From Ichthyophonus hoferi (lineage: Eukaryota > Opisthokonta > Ichthyosporea > Ichthyophonida > Ichthyophonidae): a stretch of DNA of 11,414 nucleotides. Below, piece by piece: positions 1 through 7,897 of the stretch (the stretch's first letter is position 1; every line of letters starts with the position of its first letter). The DNA is taken from NCBI GenBank assembly GCA_002751075.1, contig NAOQ01000054.1, forward strand, positions 219,543-230,956. The letters are read 5' to 3'. The position numbers and the translations under genes were made by a program. The notes under the pieces are model-generated. The model did not search any database. It saw only the letters and a list, made by a program, of their open reading frames with translations, and was not told the DNA's origin.

Positions 1-680
1 TTGTTTTTCGCTGTAAAATGAAATTTTCGTATATATTGTTGTATAGTTGAATTTAAATACTATATAAATATAATTGTGAAACATGTCATTATGTGTTATG
101 TATTGATAAACGATTAAATAATGTTATTGTCAAATAATGCATACTTATACCTATCTGAATATTATTTTTAAAATGATTTCGACTACTATGAATAAATTTC
201 AGATTTAAAAAGCTAAGTGGCTCTATTTGTATTTCATAGAAATTCAACAAAAAGTAATTTATTTTATACTATATTATATTGAATCTAACAATGACTTCTT
301 ATAGTAAAATTGGCTTTATTTCCTGTTGAAATAACAATATATTGAAGAGAAAAAAATACTCTTATTTTTAAGACTGTTACCTTGATAGTGTCATATGTCA
401 GGTCGTGGACTATAATGTCAACACAATTAGAAACCTCATGTTAATTTATATTATTCTAAGCACACGTGATATAATGAGTCTGAATTCAGATAAAACTGTA
501 TACCTAGTCTAATATAGTATACAGGAATTAATTATTTTCACTCTGAATCATTACAAAAGAGGTTTGATATATATTTTCTATTATTGTTTTTAATAACAGA
601 TAATAAATAGATGGAATGTCTTATATTTTTATATGAATAAATAATGGATCATTGTAAGATATTACACATGTCTTAATATT

Positions 681-735
681 CCCCAAATTATGAGATGAAC
701 ACAGCTTACCTTGTCATAATCTGCAATATTTGGGG
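681..735. repeat. Imperfect inverted repeat (possible hairpin)
   Basis: CCCCAAAT at 681-688 is the reverse complement of ATTTGGGG at 728-735. Just inside these arms, ATTATGA (687-693) pairs with TCATAAT (714-720). The right arm has about seven unpaired bases between its two matching parts. It is one of the few non-AT patterns in the upstream DNA. It is short enough to be chance or a remnant of a small element, and no function can be assigned. Confidence 0.35.
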
Positions 736-880
736 TAAAATAAATATACAATGGGGAGCGTTAAAATGTGTTCCATGAAGATATTAAACAATGAAATAAA
801 AAATAATTTTAAGGCTCGAATTTGTACCATCCAGAAATTATACTAGTAAACAAATCCTACAACTGTGTCTTTGGGCTTTG

Positions 881-1028
881 TTTGCCCTTTTAGCAATCAA
901 TTAGTGCAGTGGTGATAAAAAGGAACCAATAGTAATCAAATCTTTACACTGAATAATTAGGAGACATTTCTTTTGCCCTACCTGCTTTTTTGCATATAAA
1001 AATAATTGTAGTGATAAAAGAAACCAAT
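881..1028 (+). promoter_or_regulatory. Duplicated CCAAT-containing upstream block
   Basis: Two related blocks lie about 98 bases apart. The first runs from TTTGCCCTTTT near 881 to GGTGATAAAAAGGAACCAAT (911-930). The second runs from TTTTGCCCTA near 971 to GTGATAAAAGAAACCAAT (1011-1028). Both have the order TTTGCCCT, then GTGATAAAAxxAACCAAT. The second CCAAT lies about 125 bases before the ATG of the TRAF-type gene, a plausible promoter distance. A regulatory role is inferred from position and repetition only. Confidence 0.35.
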
Positions 1029-1148
1029 CATTAAAGCTAAAATACAACATGTGAGATGTTAGGAATGTTATTCAAAAGTATTACATGTTCATAGCATTTT
1101 AAAGCATTGAAATCGATAAAACGCAGTGCATACAATCAATTAAAGATA

Positions 1149-1342
1149 ATGGCGACAATTACAGAACCAATCAAAACTCCAAAACTCCAGGGTGGATATG
1201 ATGTTGAAAGATTCATTGATAAACGTGCTTTTGTCAATGAATGTGTCTGTTCTATCTGCTCTAACGTTCTGCGTGACCCTCTCGTCACTCCCTGTGAACA
1301 CAATTTCTGCTCTGAATGCATCAAACAATGGCTTACTAAAGG
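1149..1342 (+). CDS. Exon 1 of TRAF-type gene: RING finger
   Basis: The ATG at 1149 is chosen because the open frame upstream of it begins only with TTG, and because its context (A at -3, G at +4) suits eukaryotic initiation. The exon encodes 64 codons plus two bases and ends at a GTAGGT donor (1343). It carries most of a RING: Cys34, Cys37, Cys49, His51, Cys54 and Cys57, with the typical FCSECIKQWL helix. The seventh ligand, Cys71, is in exon 2, and the eighth position is Asp74 (CPID). This is a C3HC3D RING as in RNF41 and TRAF6, so ubiquitin ligase activity is plausible. A segment of about 30 residues before the RING has no recognisable motif. Confidence 0.8.
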
Positions 1343-1562
1343 GTAGGTCTAACAACTGTTAACATATTTGGTTATACTGACTGTTTTTCTGCTGATGATT
1401 CAGTACTACAAATGTTTATGCATTATCATAAGTTTGGAAAGCAAATAATAAAATGATTCGCCTTCACTCTCATAATATATTTAGTAAAACAAGTTTTATT
1501 TTATGGTATTTTAATGTTGAACCTTAACGTTAAAAAAGCACGACAATTATTATCCTTTACAG

Positions 1563-1873
1563 ACCAGATTTTTCTACTTGCCCAATCGATCGCAAGCAGC
1601 TTGAAGCCTCACAGCTGATGAAACCCCCCCCCCCACGCATTCCTCAATCTATATAGCAATCTAGAACTAAAATGCGAAAATAGCTCTGCTGGCTGTAAAG
1701 AAATCATTTTTGTGAGAGATATCACTTCACATCAGAAAACCTGTTTGTATCGCTCTGTATATTGTGGATATGAGGGTTGCAACCAATCAGGTCAAGCCAA
1801 TTGGGTAAACACACACAAGTCTGATTGTATATATCGTCTCCAGAAATGTGAACGCTGCTATGTTACTCTCAAG
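1563..1873 (+). CDS. Exon 2 of TRAF-type gene: RING end and TRAF zinc fingers, frame broken
   Basis: The acceptor TTTACAG ends at 1562 and completes the glycine codon split in exon 1. The exon opens with PDFSTCPIDRKQLEASQLM, which finishes the RING. This frame ends at TAG 1654-1656. The downstream frame, closed upstream by TGA 1616-1618, carries unmistakable TRAF zinc-finger sequence: ELKCENSSAGC, then a HxxxC pair, then CGYEGC with a second HxxxC, then CERC. So the frame must change between 1619 and 1654, an interval holding C11 (1624-1634) and a short TA repeat (1650-1655). The exon ends at a GTAATA donor in phase 0. The RING end and zinc fingers are clear; whether the gene is intact is not. 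Confidence 0.72.
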
Positions 1874-2370
1874 GTAATAGTTAACTTTATTCTATAGACA
1901 CGTGCTACTCATGATATATATAAAAAATAGAAAAACTGGTATGTTCCTAAATAATGTATTTTAACTAACTTAAAATGTGTATGCTAGTCAAATTATCTAA
2001 ACTTAAATTCCTCAGTCTTGAGAATGCCATGCCCTTCACACCGAGTGCCAATTCGCCCTCTTTTCCATACTGTGTATACCAATATATCTATATATATTTA
2101 TTATCATGGTTAAAAAGAAAATAAAATTTGTTGGCATTGCTTGCCTTCTTTTTTGAATCAGAGGTATGAATTGAACATATGTTGTGTATTTCAAAGATTT
2201 ATAAAGACGAAAGCAGTCAAAAAAATTAATTATTAAATTATGCAATCTAGCCATTACCGGTTAAATATTGGAATCTAAATAAATAATAATCCATTTGGTT
2301 TAAATGAAACCCTGGTTTCCTCCTTTTATCTCATCCTCTACTTCATTCTTATTCGGTTTGTTGTCAGTAG

Positions 2371-2595
2371 TACCTGAGGATGGGCAAACACATGGACATC
2401 TTCTGCCCAGAGACCCCAGTAGTTTGTGATAATTGTGGTACGACTAGACCTCGCCATCTTTTTGAAAGTCATCGTAATGAGTGTCCAAACACCATTATTA
2501 ATTGTCCTATTAGTGGTTGTATTAAAAGTATAAGAAGAGGAGACATGGCTACACATATAACAGAGCCAAAACATAGTATGCTCCAGTGTAATCAG
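2371..2595 (+). CDS. Exon 3 of TRAF-type gene: further TRAF zinc fingers
   Basis: The acceptor AGTAG ends at 2370, and an in-frame TAG at 2368-2370 excludes an earlier start. The exon is 75 codons, phase 0 at both ends, with a consensus GTGAGT donor. Its first residues complete the finger begun in exon 2: CERC at the end of exon 2 is followed here by HMDIFC. Next come VVCDNCG with SHRNEC, and INCPISGC with two histidines. The regular CxnC/HxxxC spacing, unbroken across the splice junction, is strong support for this exon and for the intron at 1874-2370. No lesion is visible. Confidence 0.8.
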
Positions 2596-3098
2596 GTGAG
2601 TCATTTCCTTTTCTGTGGATAGATTATCCTGTATAATTGGCATATTAATATCTGGTTATACATACTAACATATATCACATCCCTAACAACTTCATTAGGT
2701 TTTACTGCACTTGGAGTATCGATAGTATTGTGTACACACCTTACATCGCTCTTTCTTCTTTTATTCTTAGTTTTGTTCAATTATTATTTTTAATTATCAC
2801 AGTATTTAAGCCAACATAGTCAAGCACAGTTTTACTACTAATCCCACATAATGTTTATTTGTCTCCATTTTAGAACTGGTATGTATAAATAAAATTCCCT
2901 ATCCATTTCCATCTTACCCATATCCATCATAATGTATAAATTGGTGTTTCCCCACTGCCTTTTCTTCTATTCTTTTATGTCTTTAACTTATTTCTCTCTC
3001 GTGTATCATTTTATTATTTGTTAACCTCCATATTTCACCATTATCTGACTTACTCCCTTTTTATTTATTCCTGTTACCTATTTATATTGCCACGTTAG

Positions 3099-3436
3099 GT
3101 GACAAATATAGAAAACCGCCTGGATATAATGAATACCTTTATGGAGGAGATGAGAGAATTCTTAGATAAAATCAAAAGAGATAACAAAGAAAAAGAAACC
3201 GAAACTGGCGTGGCTCTGGACAGTATAAAATCGGAGGGTATAAAATTCGCTAACTACGTGAATAGTCTAATATGGTCAAATAGTACCAAATTAGTTACTA
3301 TATTAATGAACGAGTAGGATCAAATAGTCCCAATACCACACAGGATATACTTAGCAATGTAAGCTCTTTAATTAAACCCACAAAAAACTGGGGAAATATT
3401 ACTTCTCCAATGATGTGCAAGGATAAGAGATGTTAA
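3099..3436 (+). pseudogene. Terminal exon copy A of TRAF-type gene: coiled coil, truncated MATH start
   Basis: An acceptor (GTTAG, ending 3098) follows an AT/pyrimidine-rich intron. The exon opens in phase 0, matching exon 3. It encodes a charged, heptad-like helix (NIENRLDIMNTFMEEMREFL), suitable for the coiled coil that precedes MATH in TRAFs. That frame stops at 3315-3317. A second frame then carries GSNSPNTTQDILSNVSSLI and WGNITSPMM, the sequence paralleled in copy B at the MATH entrance, and ends at TAA 3434-3436. Most of MATH is absent. Compared with copy B there is an extra internal segment of about 43 bases. Either this is a damaged duplicate, or it encodes a short coil-only form of the protein. 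Confidence 0.6.
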
Positions 3437-3819
3437 CGCTTTGATTAAATGTTATTGGATTAACTATGATCATGACAAATGATTTTTTTGACATTATCAT
3501 TACATTTATAAGTGGTCGAATACACACCTAAAAATATTTTTGATCGGTATATATCAAATATCTTTTATCTGATTATTCGTATCAAATCAGAATGACAATA
3601 TCACTGTATTTTGGTATGCAATTATTACTGTAGAAAGGTATTGTAGCTTGCACATGCGAAATTTTGAATACCATAATAGAATAGTAAATGCTTGTCAATT
3701 ATAAGTTGGTACTCCTCTTCCATGTGTTATTTTACTACTTGTTGACCTCATGTTCCAACATTATCTGACTCTACTCCCTTCTTGTCTCTTCCTGTTTTTT
3801 ATGTATATTGCCATCTTAG

Positions 3820-4491
3820 ATGAAAAATATGATGAAAAATCGCAAGGATACGTTTATAGGGGAGATGAAAGAATCATTGAATCAAATCAAAAGGAATATC
3901 AAAAAAAAAGAAAAAAAGAAAAAAAAAAGAAAAAAAAAGAAAAAAAGAAAAAGACTCTGAAACCGTTGAGTCTCTGAACCGTATCAAATTAGAGAGTACC
4001 AAATCTAGTAACTATGTGAATTGACTAATGGGATCACATAGTCCCAATACCACGCCGTATATACTTAACGATGTAAGTTCTTTAATCCAATTTAAACATG
4101 AAAAGAAAGATGTCACTACTCCAACAATGTATAATTTTCCGTCAGGTGAAAGCTTTGTCTCTTGATCCAATTTTTTGGGGAAGATTTGATGCCCCAATTC
4201 GGTGTATATGATATAACATTATCTGTCCCCTCAAGAAAAATATCACGGTAACTCTCATTGATCAACAACATGAAGAGCTCAAGGCTAATCATATATCAAG
4301 TACTTTGAATGCAGTAACGGGTAGAGAAGCGTGAAAATATTTCCAAAAAAATTGGCCGACCTACTAAAGAGAAAAATGCTGCGATAGATTATAGGGGTTG
4401 GGACAACTTTATTGCTCAGAATGAATTAAGGAGTGAAAATAATAGATATGTTAAGGATGATCGGCCATATATTGATATTTGCATAGAATAA
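3820..4491 (+). pseudogene. Terminal exon copy B of TRAF-type gene: coiled coil and MATH domain, frame broken
   Basis: The acceptor CATCTTAG (to 3819) parallels copy A. The helix start (MKNMMKNRKDTFIGEMKESL) is open until an expanded purine tract shifts the frame, giving TGA at 3958-3960. Beyond it are GSHSPNTTPYIL and TPTMYNFPSG (MATH start), then LMPQFGVYDITLSVP, NITVTLIDQQ, and finally GRPTKEKN...NFIAQNEL...NRYVKDDRPYIDI, the hallmark TRAF-C end with its YVKDD motif. These blocks sit in order but in changing frames (about four changes), with additional stops at 4022-4024 and 4163-4165. The final stop TAA 4489-4491 overlaps AATAAA (4487-4492). MATH binds receptor or substrate peptides in intact family members. 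Confidence 0.65.
3898..3954 (+). repeat. Purine tract (runs of A broken by single G)
   Basis: Runs of 6 to 10 A separated by single G residues fill this stretch. At the same place copy A has a normal lysine/glutamate-coding sequence (AACAAAGAAAAAGAAACC). The tract looks like slippage expansion of an AAAAAG-type unit inside the coiled-coil exon, and it accounts for a frame change in copy B. It is also a likely place for sequencing error. Confidence 0.75.
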
Positions 4492-5650
4492 AATTATTTT
4501 CTGTCTTGGCCAAACTTCTAATTCTAGTACCTAAGTCATTATAATATTGGTTTACACGTTATCTTCTGAGAACAGTATCAACCCCTTTATGGATGGTGAG
4601 GACCTTTCTAGACATATTATGTGAAGGAAAATATATGAGTAGGATTCCAAGGTGGGTGGAATTATTTGATTTTACTATAAAAACCGAAAATGACAATCTG
4701 TCGTCTGTGTATATTATAAGTTGTACTTTACAACGTTGCTGTTAATATTAAGTAATGTTCCTATAGTGAATATTGGATATTACCCAGAAATCCATCTCGG
4801 AACTTTAGCAAATATAAAGAGGTCCTATTGGCTGTATTGAGTAAAATAACTAGGACAAAAGCATGACATGCATATCAAACTAACCAGCTAAAAATACTTG
4901 AAGGTATAAACGATCTGACTAATGTGTAGCGGATTTATACTTCCAACCACGCCAAAACCATGTTTACGATTGATATGGGCACAATTTGATTGTAAGCAAG
5001 AATCATAGATGAGCCGTGGAACAAATTATTTAAACACTTTTATCAAATTACACTGAATTAACTGTGGTCTTCAGTAATAAATCAATCTCAACATTATCAT
5101 CACTTGTAAGTGGTCAATTGCACATCTAAAAATCTGTTTGATTGAACTAATATTACAATTAGTCAGCAAGAATCTGTGGTGAGCTGATGGTAAATTAATA
5201 ATTAACCAATCGGGGGAGTAACAGATGAAAAGCCCCTCTCATGAGGCAAGGGTTTAGAAGCAATTTCAACTGAAATAAATTTACTCAATTTCTAAAATCT
5301 ATTTGAATAAATTATTAGTTTAATTAGATACTTGCTTAAAGAAACTAATCAATTGATATAATTTTTTACCATTGATAAAAATATTCACTGTATATATCTG
5401 ATGTTTTCTATCTAACAAATCAGAATGACAGTATAACTATATCTTGGTATACTACTAATCCTGAGCAATGGTATTGTAGTTAATGCATATGAAATTTTGA
5501 ATACCATAATAAAATAATAAATGTGTTTTAATTATGGGTTGGAATAGAAAAAACATATATATATGGTTATAATTGAGATTACCCAAATGCTAGTTTAAAA
5601 TGTGATATGACAACTTAAAGCTGTAGTTGAAAATAAGGAAAATAAATTAA
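4492..5650. other. Non-coding DNA downstream of the TRAF-type gene
   Basis: I see no sustained coding frame. Bases 4492-5055 have no counterpart in unit A and no recognised motif. Bases 5056-5545 repeat the flank of copy A, with an extra block of roughly 240 bases (about 5140-5380) that includes a GGGGGAGTAAC...AAGCCCCTC patch richer in G and C than its surroundings. Bases 5546-5650 are AT-rich with a short AT dinucleotide run. Confidence 0.5.
5140..5380. other. Extra block in unit B flank, possible small insertion
   Basis: The two flank copies align well on both sides (CTAAAAAT...TTTGAT before, GATAAAAATATT...TATATATC after), but unit B carries about 240 extra bases here. A short patch with GGGGGAG and AAGCCCCTC lies near its start. 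I do not see convincing terminal inverted repeats or a clear target duplication. It may be a small non-autonomous insertion in B or a deletion in A. Confidence 0.35.
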
Positions 5651-5868
5651 AAATATAGTGTAGTTGATATTAAAGTATCAGGTTGGTCTCCTTTAGCTAC
5701 AGCAAACACAGTAGTCAAAGAGTATGCTATTTTGGATTATGTACGCATACATATTCAAAGAGATGCATATACAACACATTATATATAATATATATATACT
5801 ACCTTAATGCTTCCAATGCCGATTTAACAAAAAGCAGTTTTATGTGGGAACAACAACATTTACTAGAG
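5651..5868 (+). other. Unidentified coding-like stretches
   Basis: Two pieces look more like protein than the surrounding AT-rich DNA. The first, 5651-5788, has no stop and reads DIKVSGWSPLATANTVV then KEYAILDYVRIHIQRDAY before an AT run. The second, about 5812-5868 in another frame, reads NADLTKSSFMWEQQHLLE and ends exactly at a consensus GTAAGC donor. The balanced residue use and the donor suggest exons or remnants of exons. I do not recognise the family. Chance open frames in AT-rich DNA are usually rich in Ile, Lys, Asn, Phe and Tyr; these are less so. Confidence is low. Confidence 0.3.
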
Positions 5869-6131
5869 GTAAGCCAACAATATAGCTGCTAAGACCTTGC
5901 AATTATTAAACCTTTTAAAATTGTTCGAACCTAGATTTTTCATTTCATTAAACTATATTATCTTTTTTTGCTATTACATTTAGGTATTCTTGAATAGACA
6001 AATTAGTGTTTCCTAATTAGTCAAACAGTGAACTTTTTTGGAAAATATACTTCTTATTGGTTAGTAAAATAAAACAAAAAATGCCGAACCAATAAGTACA
6101 TGTTTTTTTTTTTGAAGCTGAAGTCATTCAG

Positions 6132-6404
6132 AACTTTCTTCATAAGCCTAGTGAGCTATTAAAAATATCGCTATATAATACGTTTTTGAGCAATGGTAAA
6201 ACCACTGTTTCGGTTACATCGAACGTTACGTCATATTAGTTAAATCAACTCCAGATTATATTTATATTTCATGCTTTTATTGATATTATTGATTTTGATT
6301 CTCAAACAGTGACAATATATCAACTAGATACTTTACCAGAAGGCCAATTAGTCAAGTTGAGGGTTGCTGGACTATTGGAGATTAACTGTATAGTTTCCTT
6401 TTAA
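6132..6404 (+). other. Unidentified coding-like stretch with one internal stop
   Basis: After a pyrimidine run and an AG at 6130-6131, a frame reads NFLHKPSELLKISLYNTFLS then NGKTTVSVTSNVTSY, stops at 6237-6239, and reopens in the same frame. It ends with VTIYQLDTLPEGQLVKLRV and AGLLEINC (stop 6402-6404). The phase-0 start would join the phase-0 donor at 5868. The segment 6240-6308, followed by CAAACAG, could be an intron, or the stop could be a lesion. The composition is protein-like, but I recognise no domain. It may be part of a decayed or divergent gene together with 5651-5868 and 6633-6938. Confidence 0.33.
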
Positions 6405-6632
6405 ATCTCGTGGAATTTGACAATAATTAATGAGAGTCTAAAAAGTTATAATATAAGAGATTTAAAGCGTCTATAAACTGAAAATAATAGTGTAGACTGG
6501 TAGCGGAACTAGAAAGAACTTTAACTAAACCCCGTAATGGTAATTAATTTGTAGCTTTGAGTTATTTTATAATTTATATTTTGCATTAGTCTAGATAGAT
6601 CAACTGCACTTTATAGTATAATATGGTATAGT

Positions 6633-6938
6633 ATGATGTATTCACTTAGTATAAAATCTACCTGTAATCTCTTGCATAATAAACCAATCATTTTCCCTTC
6701 CGAATATATTTTAATGTCTTTTTATCTATTGGCTAAAGTGGCACCATATCGTGAAGCATCGAGTCTAGGTGGTTTAGAGGGTTTAGGGGAAAAGTTGGGA
6801 AACACAGCAACATATGTATGGAGGCTCAAACGTCAAATAATACAAAAACAAGCGCATAAAAATAATGTTATTTCTCAAGAGTATACATTCAAAAATACCC
6901 CAACTTGTAATTATTTTTTTGTGTATTACCTGTATTAG
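6633..6938 (+). CDS. Hypothetical open frame, 101 codons, or an exon inside it
   Basis: An ATG-to-TAG frame. The middle part, about 6725-6850, is the convincing portion: LLAKVAPYREASSLGGLEGL then GEKLGNTATYVWRLKRQII, with Gly, Ala, Arg and Glu well represented. The first 30 and last 25 residues look like translated AT-rich DNA. So the real coding unit, if any, is probably an internal exon bounded by unresolved splice sites rather than this whole frame. No family is recognised. It follows three other coding-like pieces in the same orientation and may belong to the same gene. Confidence 0.3.
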   Translation: MMYSLSIKSTCNLLHNKPIIFPSEYILMSFYLLAKVAPYREASSLGGLEGLGEKLGNTATYVWRLKRQIIQKQAHKNNVISQEYTFKNTPTCNYFFVYYLY

Positions 6939-7420
6939 TCGTTCATTTGTTATTATTTATATTTATCTAAGGAAAATACTGTAACTTCACATTTTAGACA
7001 CGCTTTTATCTTGATTTTTAACTTTTTCAAGGGCTGAAATATACTTTGGTTTGAAATATTAGTATATAATTACAAATAAAATTGCACAACTTTATATTTA
7101 TATCTTCTACTAATAAAAACAGTTATAAAAATCATTAATAATAAAAATCAATCAAGCCAAAGTGTAGGAGGGAAAAAACCCACCTTTTGAATCATTGCAT
7201 GAATATGCTATCGTAGAATTTGGGCTTGAATAATCTTCTATTAAATAATAATATAATATCTTAAATATAATCTTATTAATTATATATTAAATTATTATAA
7301 CAATCTGTGATAGTTCTAGCGACCTGTCCACAGGCTTCAGGGTCACCAATTGAGTGTTGCATATTAGGACTACAGATATAATATGATCTTGTTTAACAAA
7401 TATTAAACGAATACAAAATT
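6939..7420. other. AT-rich DNA without a gene
   Basis: This is nearly pure AT sequence with stops in all frames. There is a long run of TAA/ATA motifs around 7225-7305 that is roughly self-complementary, and a small GGGAAAAAACCC hairpin near 7172. A slightly GC-richer patch lies near 7318-7350. No coding or RNA gene is supported. Confidence 0.5.
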
Positions 7421-7460
7421 ATGAGTGTCACGAACGTATTCGTATTTTCCTATAACGGTA

Positions 7461-7546
7461 ATGTAAACAGGCATGCGGAGTTGCCACGTATACCCGGGTG
7501 TGCCTGGGTCACAGAACGGCGGAGGGAACGACCGGGATCTTCCTTA
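7461..7546. other. GC-rich island in AT-rich DNA
   Basis: About 85 bases contain motifs such as CGGAGTTGCCACG, CCCGGGTGTGCCTGG and CGGCGGAGGGAACGACCGGG. More than half the bases are G or C, against well under a third nearby. It sits inside a 60-codon ATG frame (7421-7603) that includes a run of arginines, but nothing in the product is recognisable. I find no tRNA B box or conserved rRNA motif. It could be a promoter element of the gene at 7898, an uncharacterised small RNA, or a fragment of an inserted element. Confidence 0.4.
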
Positions 7547-7603
7547 GTTATTTCACTTACGTTTGTTTATACTAGTCCTTTTATCCTCATAATTCAATAC
7601 TAA

Positions 7604-7897
7604 TATCTCCTTACTAGAATGGCTCTTCAGCCTAGCCACCTCATTGGTGTAATTGCCTACATATTATGGATTGACAAATCAATCTATAAAGTTGAAAAAT
7701 ATTATGCAACTAAATCGCTATGCAACCAACCAATATTGGGCCACGATCATTATCAGCAGTAGACTATTTTACTACTATATTAATAGTGTTCTAGTATTCT
7801 AATATTATAGTATTTTAGTATTATTGTATTCTACTATCATACTATCATATTATCATACCACTACACTATAACATTAAGGTAATATAATATTTCAACA
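7604..7897 (+). promoter_or_regulatory. Presumed promoter and 5' leader of the CLPTM1L gene
   Basis: This is the interval directly before the CLPTM1L ATG. It holds ATTGG near 7643 (CCAAT in reverse), and CCAATATTGG near 7728, a palindromic CCAAT box. It is followed by a low-complexity run of TAGTATT and CTATCATA units (about 7765-7860). No clear TATA box stands out against the AT background. The promoter assignment rests on position and the CCAAT motifs. Confidence 0.35.
7765..7860. repeat. Low-complexity TAGTATT / CTATCATA run
   Basis: Short degenerate units alternate here: first TAGTATT-like, then CTATCATA-like. A similar CTATCATACTATC piece recurs in intron 4 near 9944-9957, and TAGTA/TAATA units recur at the end of the window (about 11368-11400). 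It looks like a slippage-derived simple repeat common to this genome. Confidence 0.45.

Larger units (their letters stand above)
1..1148. other. AT-rich upstream DNA without a gene
   Basis: This stretch is strongly AT-rich, with frequent stops in all frames and no sustained open frame. I see no coding, RNA or transposon motif. It holds a small inverted repeat near 681-735 and a duplicated CCAAT-bearing block near 881-1028. The last few hundred bases are the likely promoter and 5' leader of the TRAF-type gene that starts at 1149. Confidence 0.6.
1149..4491 (+). pseudogene. RING/TRAF-zinc-finger/MATH gene, probably decaying
   Basis: The exons together describe the classic TRAF layout: an N-terminal RING, a row of TRAF-type zinc fingers, a coiled coil and a C-terminal MATH (TRAF-C) domain. 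Such proteins are cytoplasmic adaptors and often E3 ubiquitin ligases; the RING end resembles RNF41 and TRAF6. Exons 1149-1342, 1563-1873 and 2371-2595 join in matching phase, and the last exon is present twice (from 3099 and from 3820). Exon 2 contains one frame change. The copy A final exon loses the MATH domain, and the copy B final exon changes frame several times. That number of lesions favours a pseudogene. The well-preserved zinc ligands and splice sites argue for recent decay, or for assembly errors at homopolymers. AATAAA overlaps the final stop. Confidence 0.62.
2985..5545 (+). repeat. Diverged tandem duplication covering terminal exon and downstream flank
   Basis: Unit A is about 2985-3708 and unit B about 3709-5545. 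Shared parts in order are: the intron end (TATCTGACT...CTCCCTT), the acceptor, the coil exon, the SPNTT segment (AGTCCCAATACCAC in both), and then the downstream flank. The flank (CATTATCAT...AAGTGGTC, AAATCAGAATGACA, GAAATTTTGAATACCATAAT) lies at about 3466-3700 in A and about 5090-5520 in B. Unit A lacks the stretch matching about 4150-5055 of B, so it looks like a copy with a large internal deletion. Boundaries are estimated by eye. Confidence 0.7.

Noticed and set aside
1107-1148. In-frame extension of TRAF exon 1 upstream to 1107
   Set aside because: The codon at 1107 is TTG, not ATG. The ATG at 1149 has a good eukaryotic context.
2338-2643. Minus-strand open frame opposite TRAF exon 3
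   Set aside because: It is a mirror of a strong zinc-finger exon on the + strand and its translation has no family features.
3750-3977. 75-codon lysine-rich open frame
   Set aside because: It is the wrong frame of the duplicated coil exon, kept open by the purine tract and by the preceding intron.
7461-7546. tRNA gene in the GC-rich island
   Set aside because: No GGTTCRANNCC-type B box and no plausible cloverleaf arms are visible on either strand.
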